24,234 nucleotides of DNA from the NCBI GenBank assembly GCA_003506895.1, contig DNXO01000094.1, positions 69,290-93,523 of the forward strand. Direction: 5' to 3'. Made by a program: the position numbers and the translations under genes. Below, in pieces: positions 14,463-22,664 of the stretch. The first letter of the stretch is position 1. Each line of letters starts with the position of its first letter. The stretch is from Acetobacteraceae bacterium. Lineage in GTDB: Bacteria > Pseudomonadota > Alphaproteobacteria > Acetobacterales > Acetobacteraceae. Below the pieces are notes generated by a model. It worked only from the letters and a program-made list of their open reading frames with translations, did not search any database and was not told where the DNA came from.

Positions 14463-14495
14463 CCCATGATCGTGATATAATTATCGCACGATGGG
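14463..14495. promoter_or_regulatory. AT-centred imperfect inverted repeat upstream of the transglycosylase gene
   Basis: CCC then ATCGTG (14463-14474, with a 3-base bulge ATG) pairs with CACGATGGG (14487-14495) around an AT-rich centre ATATAATTATCG. It sits 36-68 bp before the transglycosylase ATG in otherwise GC-rich DNA. A promoter -10 region or operator is likely, but no convincing -35 was found. Confidence 0.35.
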
Positions 14496-14544
14496 ACGGA
14501 CTAAAGATTCAGGTGACTTACTCGGTCATAAGGCCGTGTCACGT

Positions 14545-15315
14545 TTACGTTTGGATTTCGTCCATGGTCCGGCGCAAGAGACGCAGCCTGGCCCAGGCAT
14601 CCCGCCGTAGCGGTGGGTTTTTCAGCAGCTCCGACACAGCCGGCAGGGTCAGTATGGGCAGCGCCTGGTGCATCCCTGGTATGCTCGCCTCTGCCCATCC
14701 GCGTTGGCCGCGCCGCCGGTTTTGTGCCGCCGGCAGCAGGGCGCGCGCCGCGATACCGCCGAAAACCACGATCCGCTGGGGTTTCAGAAGGGCGATCAGC
14801 CGGTGCGTGAACGGTAGGCACAGGGCGATTTCGGTTGGCGAAGGGGGGCGGCCGCCGGGGGGGCGCCAGGGCAGCACGGGCGTCAGCATCAGCTCGCCCC
14901 GGGTCAGGCCGATGCTGACCAGCATCTGGTCGAGCAACTGCCCCTCGGGTCCGGCAAAGGGATGGCCACCGCGGTCCTCGTCCCGTCCAGGCGGCTCGCC
15001 GATGATCAGGGTCGGACTGGCGGGGTTGCCCTCGGCGAACACCAGGTTGCTTGCGGTGTCACGCAGGGCACATCCGTCGAAGCTGGCCAGGGCGTCGCGC
15101 AGCTCGTCCAGTGTCCGGGCCTGTGCGGCCACGGACAGGGCGCGTTCGCCCGGTGTGCCCTTGGGCGGCTCAGCGGGTGCGGCGGCTAGGGCGGGTCGGC
15201 CCAACGGGACGGTTTTGACCTCGACCGGCCGAAGCCGGTCGATCGGGTCCAGGTCTATTGCCTCGTCGGCGCCCCATTCGACCTGTAGGCGTAACAGTGC
15301 GAACGCGTCATCCAA
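14545..15315 (-). CDS. Uracil-DNA glycosylase superfamily protein (family 4-like) with altered second motif, 256 aa
   Basis: The core matches alphaproteobacterial family 4 enzymes, which remove uracil from DNA: FDGCALRDTASNLVFAEGNP, motif 1 GEPPGRDEDRGGHPFAGPEGQLLDQML and TPVLPWRPPGGRPPSPTEIALCLPF. In these proteins the later motif normally reads HPAYLL or HPS; here the place is LTLPAVSELLKNP, so the catalytic His is missing. Activity may be weak or changed. The start is a TTG at 15315 (no ATG or GTG between it and the upstream stop), overlapping the preceding gene by 8 bp, which suggests coupling. DNA repair or a DNA-binding role is likely, with the exact activity open. Confidence 0.85.
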   Translation of the reverse strand: MDDAFALLRLQVEWGADEAIDLDPIDRLRPVEVKTVPLGRPALAAAPAEPPKGTPGERALSVAAQARTLDELRDALASFDGCALRDTASNLVFAEGNPASPTLIIGEPPGRDEDRGGHPFAGPEGQLLDQMLVSIGLTRGELMLTPVLPWRPPGGRPPSPTEIALCLPFTHRLIALLKPQRIVVFGGIAARALLPAAQNRRRGQRGWAEASIPGMHQALPILTLPAVSELLKNPPLRRDAWARLRLLRRTMDEIQT

Positions 15316-15922
15316 GCAGGGCGGCCCGGAAGCGATCTCGTTCTATGTGAGGAACGAGGTTCTTTTTCCCATCATGCGTCGCCGGGCCTTCCTTGACGCG
15401 CAGCAGGATGAAGGTCAACCCGCCGCCCTCGCGGACCAGCCGGCGGCCTTCGGCCATGTCGGCTTCGGTGTTGATGACATGCACCACCGGGAAGCCGCAG
15501 CCCGAGGCGACGACGTCCAGGCGCACGCCAAGACCGGTATGGCTGTCCTGGTTGCCGGTTTCACCGTAGTGACCGTTGTCCACACAGATGATCGTCAGGT
15601 TGGGCGGGTTCTGCAGCGCGATGGTTGCCAGCGCGCCGAGGTTCATCAGCAGTTCGCCATCACCTGTCGCCACCAGCACGCGCCGTTTCGGCTGGGCCAG
15701 GGCCAGGCCCAGGCCTATCATCGGGGCCGCGCCCATCGCGCCTCCCAGGCCAAACAGGCTGGGGGATTCGTGGGTCAGGGCTGACATTTCCCAGGCGGTT
15801 CCGGCGAGGCCGGCGACCATCAGGAAGTCCTTGGGATTCTCGATCAATGCCGGAACGGCCTGCCGGCGATCCAATACGGCATCGGGCAAAGTCGCTGTTT
15901 GCAGCTTGTTCAATTTGGCCAT
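15308..15922 (-). CDS. Thiamine-diphosphate decarboxylase, cofactor-binding (beta) subunit, 204 aa
   Basis: Corresponds to the C-terminal PP domain of ThDP enzymes. It has the diphosphate/Mg motif GDG (87-89) followed about 27 residues later by DNG (115-117, TIICVDNGHYGETG). Wording and size match the beta subunit of sulfopyruvate decarboxylase (ComE) and related phosphonopyruvate decarboxylases. It needs the alpha subunit encoded just upstream (15-base gap). A GGGGAGC ribosome site is 6 bases before the ATG. The reaction is probably decarboxylation of a 2-oxo acid with a sulfonate, phosphonate or similar group. The substrate is an inference from the family. Confidence 0.9.
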   Translation of the reverse strand: MAKLNKLQTATLPDAVLDRRQAVPALIENPKDFLMVAGLAGTAWEMSALTHESPSLFGLGGAMGAAPMIGLGLALAQPKRRVLVATGDGELLMNLGALATIALQNPPNLTIICVDNGHYGETGNQDSHTGLGVRLDVVASGCGFPVVHVINTEADMAEGRRLVREGGGLTFILLRVKEGPATHDGKKNLVPHIERDRFRAALLG

Positions 15923-15937
15923 GACTATGCTCCCCGC

Positions 15938-16462
15938 TTAAAACTTCTTCGCGCCGATCAGGCGCTGGGTGAGCAGGACGGCAACCTGCTGGCACGACTG
16001 GAACGCCATGGTGATGGCCGCGGTGACGCATGGAATCACGTCCTCGGGCTGTTCCGCGCGCAGCACGATCACGCCCATCGCCTTCAATGTCGGCTCCACC
16101 GCCTGGCCCATCGGGAACTGCCAGGGATTGCCCTCGCCGAACTCGCCGCGCATCGACACCAAGGTCAGCAGCGGGAAGCGGCAGCCCGCCGTCAGCGACA
16201 ACATGTTGATCGTGTTGCCCACGCCGGAGGACTGCATCAGCAGCACCGCACGCTGGCCGCCCAGGTCGGCGCCGGCGACCATCGCCACACCTTCTTCTTC
16301 CGTCGTCAGCGGGATCGAGTGGACGTCCGGATCGGCGAGCGACCGGTCGATCAGCACCTTGTGCCCCGCATCGGGAACGTAACAGAACTGGGTGACGCCG
16401 TTCGCGCGCAGCAACTCATACAGCGCCGTCGGCCAGGTTTCTCGTGTGATCGTTTCCGCCAT
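15938..16462 (-). CDS. Thiamine-diphosphate decarboxylase, PYR-domain (alpha) subunit, 174 aa
   Basis: Corresponds to the N-terminal PYR domain of ThDP enzymes, which supplies the catalytic Glu that activates the thiazolium ring; here it lies in the TTEEEGVAM run (Glu55-57, probably Glu56). YVPDAGHKVLID and LLMQSSGVGNTINMLSLT fit the sulfopyruvate decarboxylase alpha subunit (ComD). ATG 16462 is preferred: the frame runs further upstream, but that part overlaps the binding-protein gene and is not family-like, while TAGGA stands upstream of this ATG. It begins 10 bases after the binding-protein stop, showing one transcription unit. With the beta subunit it should form the active heteromer. Confidence 0.9.
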   Translation of the reverse strand: MAETITRETWPTALYELLRANGVTQFCYVPDAGHKVLIDRSLADPDVHSIPLTTEEEGVAMVAGADLGGQRAVLLMQSSGVGNTINMLSLTAGCRFPLLTLVSMRGEFGEGNPWQFPMGQAVEPTLKAMGVIVLRAEQPEDVIPCVTAAITMAFQSCQQVAVLLTQRLIGAKKF

Positions 16463-16472
16463 TCTTTTTTTC

Positions 16473-17675
16473 CTACTTCGTAACCAGTTTGCAGCCGCCC
16501 TGATCCAGCGGGCGGAACGCCTCGTTCCCCGGAACCGTGGCCAGCACCTTGTAAACATCCCAGGGCGACTTGGACTCGCCGGGGGCCTTCACACGAAAGG
16601 TAAACATATCATGCACCGCCCGGCCATCCTTGCGGACTACCACGGTCCCGAACAGCTTGTCCTGGATGGGATGCTTCTGCATCGCCGTGATGACATCTTC
16701 ACCCGCGATGGTGTTGGCTTCTTTCACCGCGCGCAGATAGGCCAAGACCGATGAATAGACGCCCGCCTGGTTCGCGGTGGGCATCTTGTCACCGAAGCGC
16801 TGCGCGAACTTGCGGGCGAATGCCCGGGTGTTGTCGTTCAGGTCCCAGTAATAGGCCTCCGTCACCGTCAGGCCCTGCGCCGCCTGCAAGCCGATGGCCT
16901 TCACATCGACGATTTGGGTGAACAGCCCGGCGAGGATCTGCTTTTGCATCACGCCGAATTCGGCGGCCTGCTTCACGGCGTTGATCAGGTCCGCGCCGGT
17001 ATCGGCCAGTGCGATAACCTTTGCCCCGGACGCTTGTGCCTGCAGCAGGTAGGACGAGAAGTCGGCCGTCCCGAGCGGATGCTTGACGGATCCCAGAACC
17101 TTGCCGCCCAGGCTGGTTAGCACGGCGGATGAATCACGCTCCAGCGCCGCGCCAAGTGCGTAGTCGAAGCTGACATAGAACCAGGTATCGGCGTGCTGGG
17201 CGAACATCGCCCGAGCCATGGTGTTGCCCAGGGCATAGGTGTCCATGGTCCACTGGACGGTTGTGGGTTGGCAGAACTTGCCCGTGAGGTCGGACGTGCC
17301 GACGTTGGTTGCGATGAAGGTGCGATGCTTTTCCGCCATCACCGTGTTCACCGCCAGCCCGACGCCCGAGTTCACCGCGTCGGCAACCGCGACCACGCCG
17401 TCGCGGTCCACCCATTCGCGCACGATTTGGGCGCCGACATCGGGTTTGTTCAGGTGATCGGCCGACAGGATTTCCACCTTGAAGCCGCCGCCTTGTTCGG
17501 CGAAGTCCTCGGCCGCCATTTGGGCGGCGACGACCGAGCCTCGGCCGGACTGGTCGGCGAACGGGCCGTTCATGTCGTTCAGGATGCCAACTTTCACGAC
17601 GGCTGGAATTTCAGCCTGAGCGAAAGCGGATGGCAACATGAGCGCGAGAGCCATGGCCGCACGGCGGATCGACAT
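16473..17675 (-). CDS. ABC transporter substrate-binding protein, LivJ/LivK (Peripla_BP_6) family, 400 aa
   Basis: A periplasmic type I binding protein. Signal peptide MSIRRAAMALALMLPSAFAQA is followed by VKVGILNDMNGPFADQSGRGSVVAAQMAAEDF, the classic opening of branched-chain amino acid/amide/urea-type binding proteins. The two-lobe layout continues with TADFSSYLLQAQASGAKVIALADTG and TVTEAYYWDLND. A strong AGGGAGG ribosome site lies 8 bases before the ATG. No permease or ATPase gene is near, so it must rely on a distant transporter or act as a sensor. Its tight linkage to the split ThDP decarboxylase suggests that it captures the same substrate or a precursor. Confidence 0.93.
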   Translation of the reverse strand: MSIRRAAMALALMLPSAFAQAEIPAVVKVGILNDMNGPFADQSGRGSVVAAQMAAEDFAEQGGGFKVEILSADHLNKPDVGAQIVREWVDRDGVVAVADAVNSGVGLAVNTVMAEKHRTFIATNVGTSDLTGKFCQPTTVQWTMDTYALGNTMARAMFAQHADTWFYVSFDYALGAALERDSSAVLTSLGGKVLGSVKHPLGTADFSSYLLQAQASGAKVIALADTGADLINAVKQAAEFGVMQKQILAGLFTQIVDVKAIGLQAAQGLTVTEAYYWDLNDNTRAFARKFAQRFGDKMPTANQAGVYSSVLAYLRAVKEANTIAGEDVITAMQKHPIQDKLFGTVVVRKDGRAVHDMFTFRVKAPGESKSPWDVYKVLATVPGNEAFRPLDQGGCKLVTK

Positions 17676-17712
17676 TTTAACGCCTCCCTGGGATTATCTT
17701 TTTGATTTTACA

Positions 17713-18312
17713 TCAACCGAAGCACGACACCAGCACCTGAGCGAATGCGCGGGCGCGATGACTGATCGCGTGTTTTTGGTCCGGGTCGATCTCTCCGAAG
17801 GTTTGCTGACTGCCGGCGGGAACGAACATCGGGTCGTAGCCGAACCCATTGTCGCCCCGGGGTGGCCAGACCAGCGTGCCATCGATGCGGCCCAGGAAGG
17901 TTTCAGTATGGCCGTCCGGCCAGGCGAGGCACAGCGCCGCGATGAACCAGGCCCGGCGATCGGGATTATCGCCGATCTTTTCATTGACCAGGGCCATCGC
18001 CTTGGCGAAGTCCTTCGACGGGCCAGCCCAGCGGGCGGAATGCACGCCGGGCGCGCCGTTCAGCGCGGCGACACAGAAGCCGGAGTCGTCGGATAGGGCG
18101 GGCAGTCCGCTGGCGGTCGCGGCGGCTACTGCCTTGATCCTGGCGTTGCCGGCGAAATCCGGGGCGTCTTCCTCGGGTTCCGGGAGCCCGAGGTCGCCAG
18201 CCGAGACGACCTCGACCCCATGCGGACGGAGCAGCGCTTCGATCTCGCGCAGCTTGCCTTTGTTATGGCTGGCGAGGACGAGTTTTTGGCCCCGGTGGAG
18301 TTTGCGCGCCAT
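17713..18312 (-). CDS. rdgB: dITP/XTP pyrophosphatase (RdgB/HAM1), 199 aa
   Basis: A cytoplasmic house-cleaning enzyme that hydrolyses dITP, ITP and XTP to the monophosphate. Family marks are SHNKGKLREIE (15-25), the metal-site SDDSG (74-78), GFGYDPMF (156-163) and SHR (184-186). It begins 12 bases after the rph stop, the usual rph-rdgB pairing. Length is standard. Confidence 0.97.
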   Translation of the reverse strand: MARKLHRGQKLVLASHNKGKLREIEALLRPHGVEVVSAGDLGLPEPEEDAPDFAGNARIKAVAAATASGLPALSDDSGFCVAALNGAPGVHSARWAGPSKDFAKAMALVNEKIGDNPDRRAWFIAALCLAWPDGHTETFLGRIDGTLVWPPRGDNGFGYDPMFVPAGSQQTFGEIDPDQKHAISHRARAFAQVLVSCFG

Positions 18313-18324
18313 CGTCGTGCGAAC

Positions 18325-19041
18325 CTAATCGCCGAGTGCGCGGCGCTGCATTTCGAACAGCGCGCCGGTGCCGCTGCGGGCGAGGCCGAGCAGCGCGTGA
18401 AATTGGGCCTCGTTGAACGCGGTCTTTTCGGCTGTTGCCTGAATTTCGACGATTCCGCCGCTATCGGTCAGAACGAAGTTGGAATCGGCCTCGGCGTTGG
18501 AGTCCTCATCGTAATCCAGGTCGAGCACGGGGGTGCCTTCGAAGATACCGCAGGAGACGGCGGCGACCTGGCCGGTCAGCGGGATGGTCTTCAGGACGTT
18601 CATCTTCACCAGATGCCGGAACGCCAGGGACAGCGCGACCCAGGCGCCGGTGATGGCGGCGCAGCGGGTGCCGCCGTCGGCGTTCAGCACGTCGCAGTCC
18701 AGGGTGATGGACATTTCGCCCATGGCGGCGCGGTCCACGACTGCGCGCAAGGAGCGTCCGATCAGGCGCTGGATTTCCTGGGTGCGGCCGGACTGCTTGC
18801 CGCGGGCGGCTTCACGGTCGCCGCGGGTGTGGGTGGCGCGGGGCAGCATGCCGTATTCGGCAGTGACCCAGCCCAGGCCGGTGTTGCGCAGGAACGGCGG
18901 GATGCGGGTTTCGACGCTGGCGGCGCACAGCACCTCGGTGTTGCCCATTTTGATGAGCGCCGATCCCTCGGCGTGGCGGGCGAACCCGGTGATGATGGAG
19001 ACTTCGCGCAGAGCGTCGGGGGCGCGGCCGGATGGGCGCAT
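18325..19041 (-). CDS. rph: Ribonuclease PH, 238 aa
   Basis: A phosphorolytic 3'-5' exoribonuclease that trims tRNA 3' ends. It opens MRPSGRAPDALREVSIITGF and carries WVTAEYGMLPRATHTR (58-73), SGRTQEIQRLIGRSLRAVVD (84-103) with the phosphate-binding Arg86, and DCDVLNADGGTR (115-126). ATG 19041 gives the standard 238-residue length; the frame is open further upstream but has no family likeness. The 168-bp gap before it (19042-19209) probably holds its promoter, though no clear boxes were found there. Confidence 0.97.
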   Translation of the reverse strand: MRPSGRAPDALREVSIITGFARHAEGSALIKMGNTEVLCAASVETRIPPFLRNTGLGWVTAEYGMLPRATHTRGDREAARGKQSGRTQEIQRLIGRSLRAVVDRAAMGEMSITLDCDVLNADGGTRCAAITGAWVALSLAFRHLVKMNVLKTIPLTGQVAAVSCGIFEGTPVLDLDYDEDSNAEADSNFVLTDSGGIVEIQATAEKTAFNEAQFHALLGLARSGTGALFEMQRRALGD

Positions 19042-19209
19042 TGTATGGGTCCTTGGGTGTCGGTTGGCGGCGGACCATACAGGGTCGCGGGCGGGCCGCA
19101 ACCGGTTCTGTCGTGGTCCACTATGTCCCGCGGTGGCGGGCCAGCCAAAGTCGTCGGTGGCCGCGCCAAGCACGGCTATGGTGGGACGGAGGGGGCAGAC
19201 GGCGCGCCG

Positions 19210-20880
19210 CTAGACGCTCAGCACGGCCGCCGCCTCTTGCACCACGTCGGCCAGCGCGCCGTCGGCGAACGGGGATACCAGGCCAGCCGAGCAGACAAGG
19301 TCCTGGAACGGTGCGGACCCCCCCCGGCCGCACAGCGCGACGTAGGCTTCCATCGCGCCAGCATAATCACGGCGTGACTTGACCCAGAACTGCATCGCGC
19401 AGCATTGGGCCAGCGTGTAGTCGATGTAGTAGAATGGCGAACCGTAGATATGCGCTTTCGCCTGCCAGCGGCCGCCCTTCAGCAGGAATCCCAGGTCGCC
19501 GTAGTCGGTCCACGGCATGTAAAGCTTCTCCAGCCGTGCCCACATGGCGTGACGCTCGGCCGGGGAGGCGTCGGGGTTGGCGTAAACCTCGTGCTGGAAG
19601 TGATCGACGCAAACGCCATAGGGCAGGAACGCCAGCGCGCCGATCAGGTGCATGCGCCGGAAGCGTTCCGCCGCCTCCTCGCCGACCAGCTTGCCGATCC
19701 CCGGGTAGGACAGGAATTCGAGACCCATCGAGTTGATCTCGGCGGCTTCCATCGTCGGCCAGAGGTAATCGACGCCGGGCTGGTTTCGGCTTTCCCAGTT
19801 CTGGAAGGCGTGCCCCATCTCGTGCGTGAAGACGCCGATGTCGTGGTGGGTACCGTTGAAGTTGGCGAAGATGAACGGCACACCCTCGGTCGGGAACGAG
19901 GTGCAGAATCCGCCGCCCGCCTTGCCGGGACGGTTCTTCAAATCCATGAATCCGCCGTCGCGCATCCGCCGGTAGAACGCCGCCAGCCTGGGGTCCATGC
20001 CGTCGAACATCGTCGCGGCGGCCTCTACCAGTGCGTCGTGGTCGCCGGCCGGTTTGGGGTTGCCGGCGGGATCGATCAGCGCCTCATCCCAATAGCGCAG
20101 CTTGTCCCAGCCGTTTTCAGACCGGCGCGCTTCCAGGAGGCGCCCGACCAGGGGAACGACGTGGGTGGCGACCTGTTGGCGGTAGCGGGCGACGTCTTCG
20201 GGGCCGTAATCCACCCGGCGCATCCGGCGATAGCCCAGCGGGGTATAGGTTTCGAACCCCAGCTTGCGGGCCATGCCGTGGCGCAGTTTCACGAGCTGGT
20301 CGTAGATGTCATCTAGCGCGGCGGCGTTCGCGTCGAAGTACTGCCAGCGAACACGTTCGGCTTCGTGCCGGACAGACCGATCCCGATCCTCGGCATAGGG
20401 ACCGAGGCCGGCGAGGTTGACGGTCTTGCCGTCTATTCCGAGCTTCGCGGAGGCCAGCAGTTCGGTGTACCGTGACGAGACGCGGGCTTCCTCTTCCAGA
20501 TCGGGTTTGATGGCCGGATCGAAGGTGGTGACATCGGTGTCCCACAGCCGCACGGCGTGCTCGCCGACCACGGCCGCAACCGGTCCGCGGTCAGCCAGCA
20601 GGCGCCGTTTCAGCGCGATTTCCAGGTCCGACGCTTCGGGCGACAGCGCGTCGGCGTAGTCGCGCTCGGCTTTCGCGGCTTCATCGGTCGTGTTTTGCGC
20701 GAACCGCAGACCGACCAGCGCGGACCATGTGTCATAGCGCCGCCGCAACAGGTCCCAGTCAGCCAGCGCCGGGGCACGATCGCCGCGATCCAGTGTCACC
20801 GTGATCGCGTCGTATGCGCTTTTCAAACCTTCCTTGGTCGGGCGCGGTTCGGCGATATCCGTGAAACGAATTGCGTTCAT
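19210..20880 (-). CDS. M3 family oligoendopeptidase (PepF-like), 556 aa
   Basis: A zinc metallopeptidase that cleaves short peptides in the cytoplasm. The zinc site is HEMGH (His353, Glu354, His357), and Glu381 in AAEINS is the probable third ligand. YYIDYTLAQCCAMQFW (near the C-terminus) and KLGFETYTPLGYRRM (about 206-220) match the M3B oligoendopeptidase group. ATG 20880 is chosen because it lies 1 base after the stop of the ABC transporter gene (TAA-G-ATG), a clear coupling; the longer open frame upstream is inside the transporter gene. No signal peptide. Context suggests it digests peptides brought in by that transporter. Confidence 0.95.
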   Translation of the reverse strand: MNAIRFTDIAEPRPTKEGLKSAYDAITVTLDRGDRAPALADWDLLRRRYDTWSALVGLRFAQNTTDEAAKAERDYADALSPEASDLEIALKRRLLADRGPVAAVVGEHAVRLWDTDVTTFDPAIKPDLEEEARVSSRYTELLASAKLGIDGKTVNLAGLGPYAEDRDRSVRHEAERVRWQYFDANAAALDDIYDQLVKLRHGMARKLGFETYTPLGYRRMRRVDYGPEDVARYRQQVATHVVPLVGRLLEARRSENGWDKLRYWDEALIDPAGNPKPAGDHDALVEAAATMFDGMDPRLAAFYRRMRDGGFMDLKNRPGKAGGGFCTSFPTEGVPFIFANFNGTHHDIGVFTHEMGHAFQNWESRNQPGVDYLWPTMEAAEINSMGLEFLSYPGIGKLVGEEAAERFRRMHLIGALAFLPYGVCVDHFQHEVYANPDASPAERHAMWARLEKLYMPWTDYGDLGFLLKGGRWQAKAHIYGSPFYYIDYTLAQCCAMQFWVKSRRDYAGAMEAYVALCGRGGSAPFQDLVCSAGLVSPFADGALADVVQEAAAVLSV

Positions 20881-20881
20881 C

Positions 20882-22657
20882 TTATTGACCCGCGACCGGT
20901 TCGGCGTTCGCCGGCACCAAGGCGCCGGCGCCCTCTTCTGTTCGGGTGAAGACCAACTTGGAGTCATGGAAGGCGGCGACCGACGGACGATGGGCGATCG
21001 AAACCAGCGTGGCGTGTGGTAGCCGTTCTCGCAGAATGCCATAAAGTCTTTCCTCGGCATCCGGATCGAGGCTGGCGGTGGCTTCGTCGAGGAAAATCCA
21101 ATCTGGTTTGGCGAGCAAAGCGCGGGCGAGCGCGATGCGCTGCTGCTCGCCGCCCGACAGGCGCGTGGGCCAGTTGTCGTCGCTTTCGATCCGGTCGCAG
21201 AGTTGCGGCAGCCCTGCATCGCGAAGGGCCTGCGAGATTTCCTCTTCCGAGAACGCATCCACGGCGTTGGGGTAGGTGATCACATGCCGCAGCGTGCCAA
21301 GCGGAATGTAGGGCCGTTGCGGCAGGAAGAACGACCGCGGCGGCACCGCGACCTCACCGTGGCCGAACGGCCAGATGCCGGCCAGCACGCGGAACAGCGT
21401 CGATTTTCCCGACCCGGTGCGGCCGGTGATGACGACGGAATGGCCGGCGGTGAACGTCACGTCGGCGTGGTCAAGCAGCGCCGTGCCGTCCGGCAGGTTC
21501 ATGGTGACGTCGCGCAGTTGCACCACGCCTGGTTGACCTTGCGAGGTCACGAACCCGCCATGCGTCTCCGCCCGCGCCTTGACGATCGCTCGATGGAACG
21601 TGGAGAGGCGTTCGACGATCGCGCGCCACTGCGCGATCGAGGAGTATGAATCGACGAACCAGGACATCGAGCCCTGGACCGATCCGAATGCGCCCACCGT
21701 TTGCATCAGGCCGCCCAACTGCATCGCCCCGGCGAAATAGCGCGGCGCGGCGACGACGATCGGGAAAATGACGGCGATCTGCCCGTAGCCGTTGATCAGC
21801 GAGTTCAGCAGTTTGGTCCGGCGCATAATCTGGTACCAGTTCTCGATTACGCCGGCGAAGCGTTCCCGCAGGGTGACGCCTTCTTCCTTCTCCCCTCGAT
21901 ACAGGGCGATGCTTTCCATGTTTTCGCGGATACGCATCAGCGCGTAACGGAAATCCGCTTCGACGCGCTGCTGGCGGAAGTTCAGGATCGACAGCGGGCG
22001 CCCGACGAAGTGGGTCAGCGTCGTGCCGACAAGGGCATAGGCCAGGGCAACCCAGACCATGTAGCCGGGGATGGGAATCCCGAATGCCTCGATCGCGCCT
22101 GACAGGCCCCACAGGATGCCGACGAAGCTGCAAAGCGATACGATATTCGACAGCAGGTCCAGGCTGAGCGACAGCGACATCTGGCAGAAGTCGCGCAAAT
22201 CCTCGGCCACGCGCTGATCGGGGTTGTCGGTGCCCACGGCCGCGCGGTCGGCGGTCAGGCCGATATTGTAATAGGCCCGGTCGGCCAGCCATTCGGTCAG
22301 GAACTGCTTTGTCAGCCATTGCCGCCAGCGGATTTGCAGCAACTGGTTCAGGTAAACCGAGTAAACCGCCAATATGATATGTATGCCGGCGACCTCGCAG
22401 AAGCCCGGCATGAAGCCGCTTTCCGTCCGGCGATACAGAAACAGCAGTTCCAGGAACGCCGACCAGTCCTTGTCCTGCAGCGCGTTGTAGAACTCGCGGC
22501 GCCAGAAGCTGAGGACCACGCTTAATCCGACCAGCGTCAGGTTCATGGCGACGATCGCCACCAGAATGCCGCGGGCCGACCACTTTTCCTCTGACGTCAT
22601 GAAGTAAGGGCGGGCGAGTTGCCAGGCGTCTTTCAGGAAGGGGCCGATACCGCGCAT
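20882..22657 (-). CDS. SbmA/BacA-like ABC transporter, fused permease-ATPase, 591 aa
   Basis: The N-terminal membrane domain (about 30-340) has the SbmA/BacA and ABC_membrane_2 signature NPDQRVAEDLRDF (145-157), plus FWRREFYNALQ (51-61). The C-terminal ATPase has Walker A GRTGSGKST (412-420), the ABC signature LSGGEQQ (500-506), Walker B IFLDEAT (521-527) and the switch His556. This is the YddA / mycobacterial BacA (Rv1819c) layout. Relatives import peptides, bleomycin-like compounds or cobalamin across the inner membrane. It sits between a DUF1499 lipoprotein gene (7-base gap) and an M3 peptidase gene (1-base gap), which supports peptide handling. The substrate is inferred. Confidence 0.93.
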   Translation of the reverse strand: MRGIGPFLKDAWQLARPYFMTSEEKWSARGILVAIVAMNLTLVGLSVVLSFWRREFYNALQDKDWSAFLELLFLYRRTESGFMPGFCEVAGIHIILAVYSVYLNQLLQIRWRQWLTKQFLTEWLADRAYYNIGLTADRAAVGTDNPDQRVAEDLRDFCQMSLSLSLDLLSNIVSLCSFVGILWGLSGAIEAFGIPIPGYMVWVALAYALVGTTLTHFVGRPLSILNFRQQRVEADFRYALMRIRENMESIALYRGEKEEGVTLRERFAGVIENWYQIMRRTKLLNSLINGYGQIAVIFPIVVAAPRYFAGAMQLGGLMQTVGAFGSVQGSMSWFVDSYSSIAQWRAIVERLSTFHRAIVKARAETHGGFVTSQGQPGVVQLRDVTMNLPDGTALLDHADVTFTAGHSVVITGRTGSGKSTLFRVLAGIWPFGHGEVAVPPRSFFLPQRPYIPLGTLRHVITYPNAVDAFSEEEISQALRDAGLPQLCDRIESDDNWPTRLSGGEQQRIALARALLAKPDWIFLDEATASLDPDAEERLYGILRERLPHATLVSIAHRPSVAAFHDSKLVFTRTEEGAGALVPANAEPVAGQ

Positions 22658-22664
22658 GAACGGA

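Noticed and set aside
18220..19377. 385-codon + strand open frame opposite rph
   Set aside because: Antisense to RNase PH, with Gly/Ala/Gln-rich low-complexity product and no ribosome site.
20881..21258. N-terminal extension of the M3 peptidase frame
   Set aside because: It lies inside the ATPase domain of the upstream transporter in another frame; ATG 20880 follows the transporter stop by one base.
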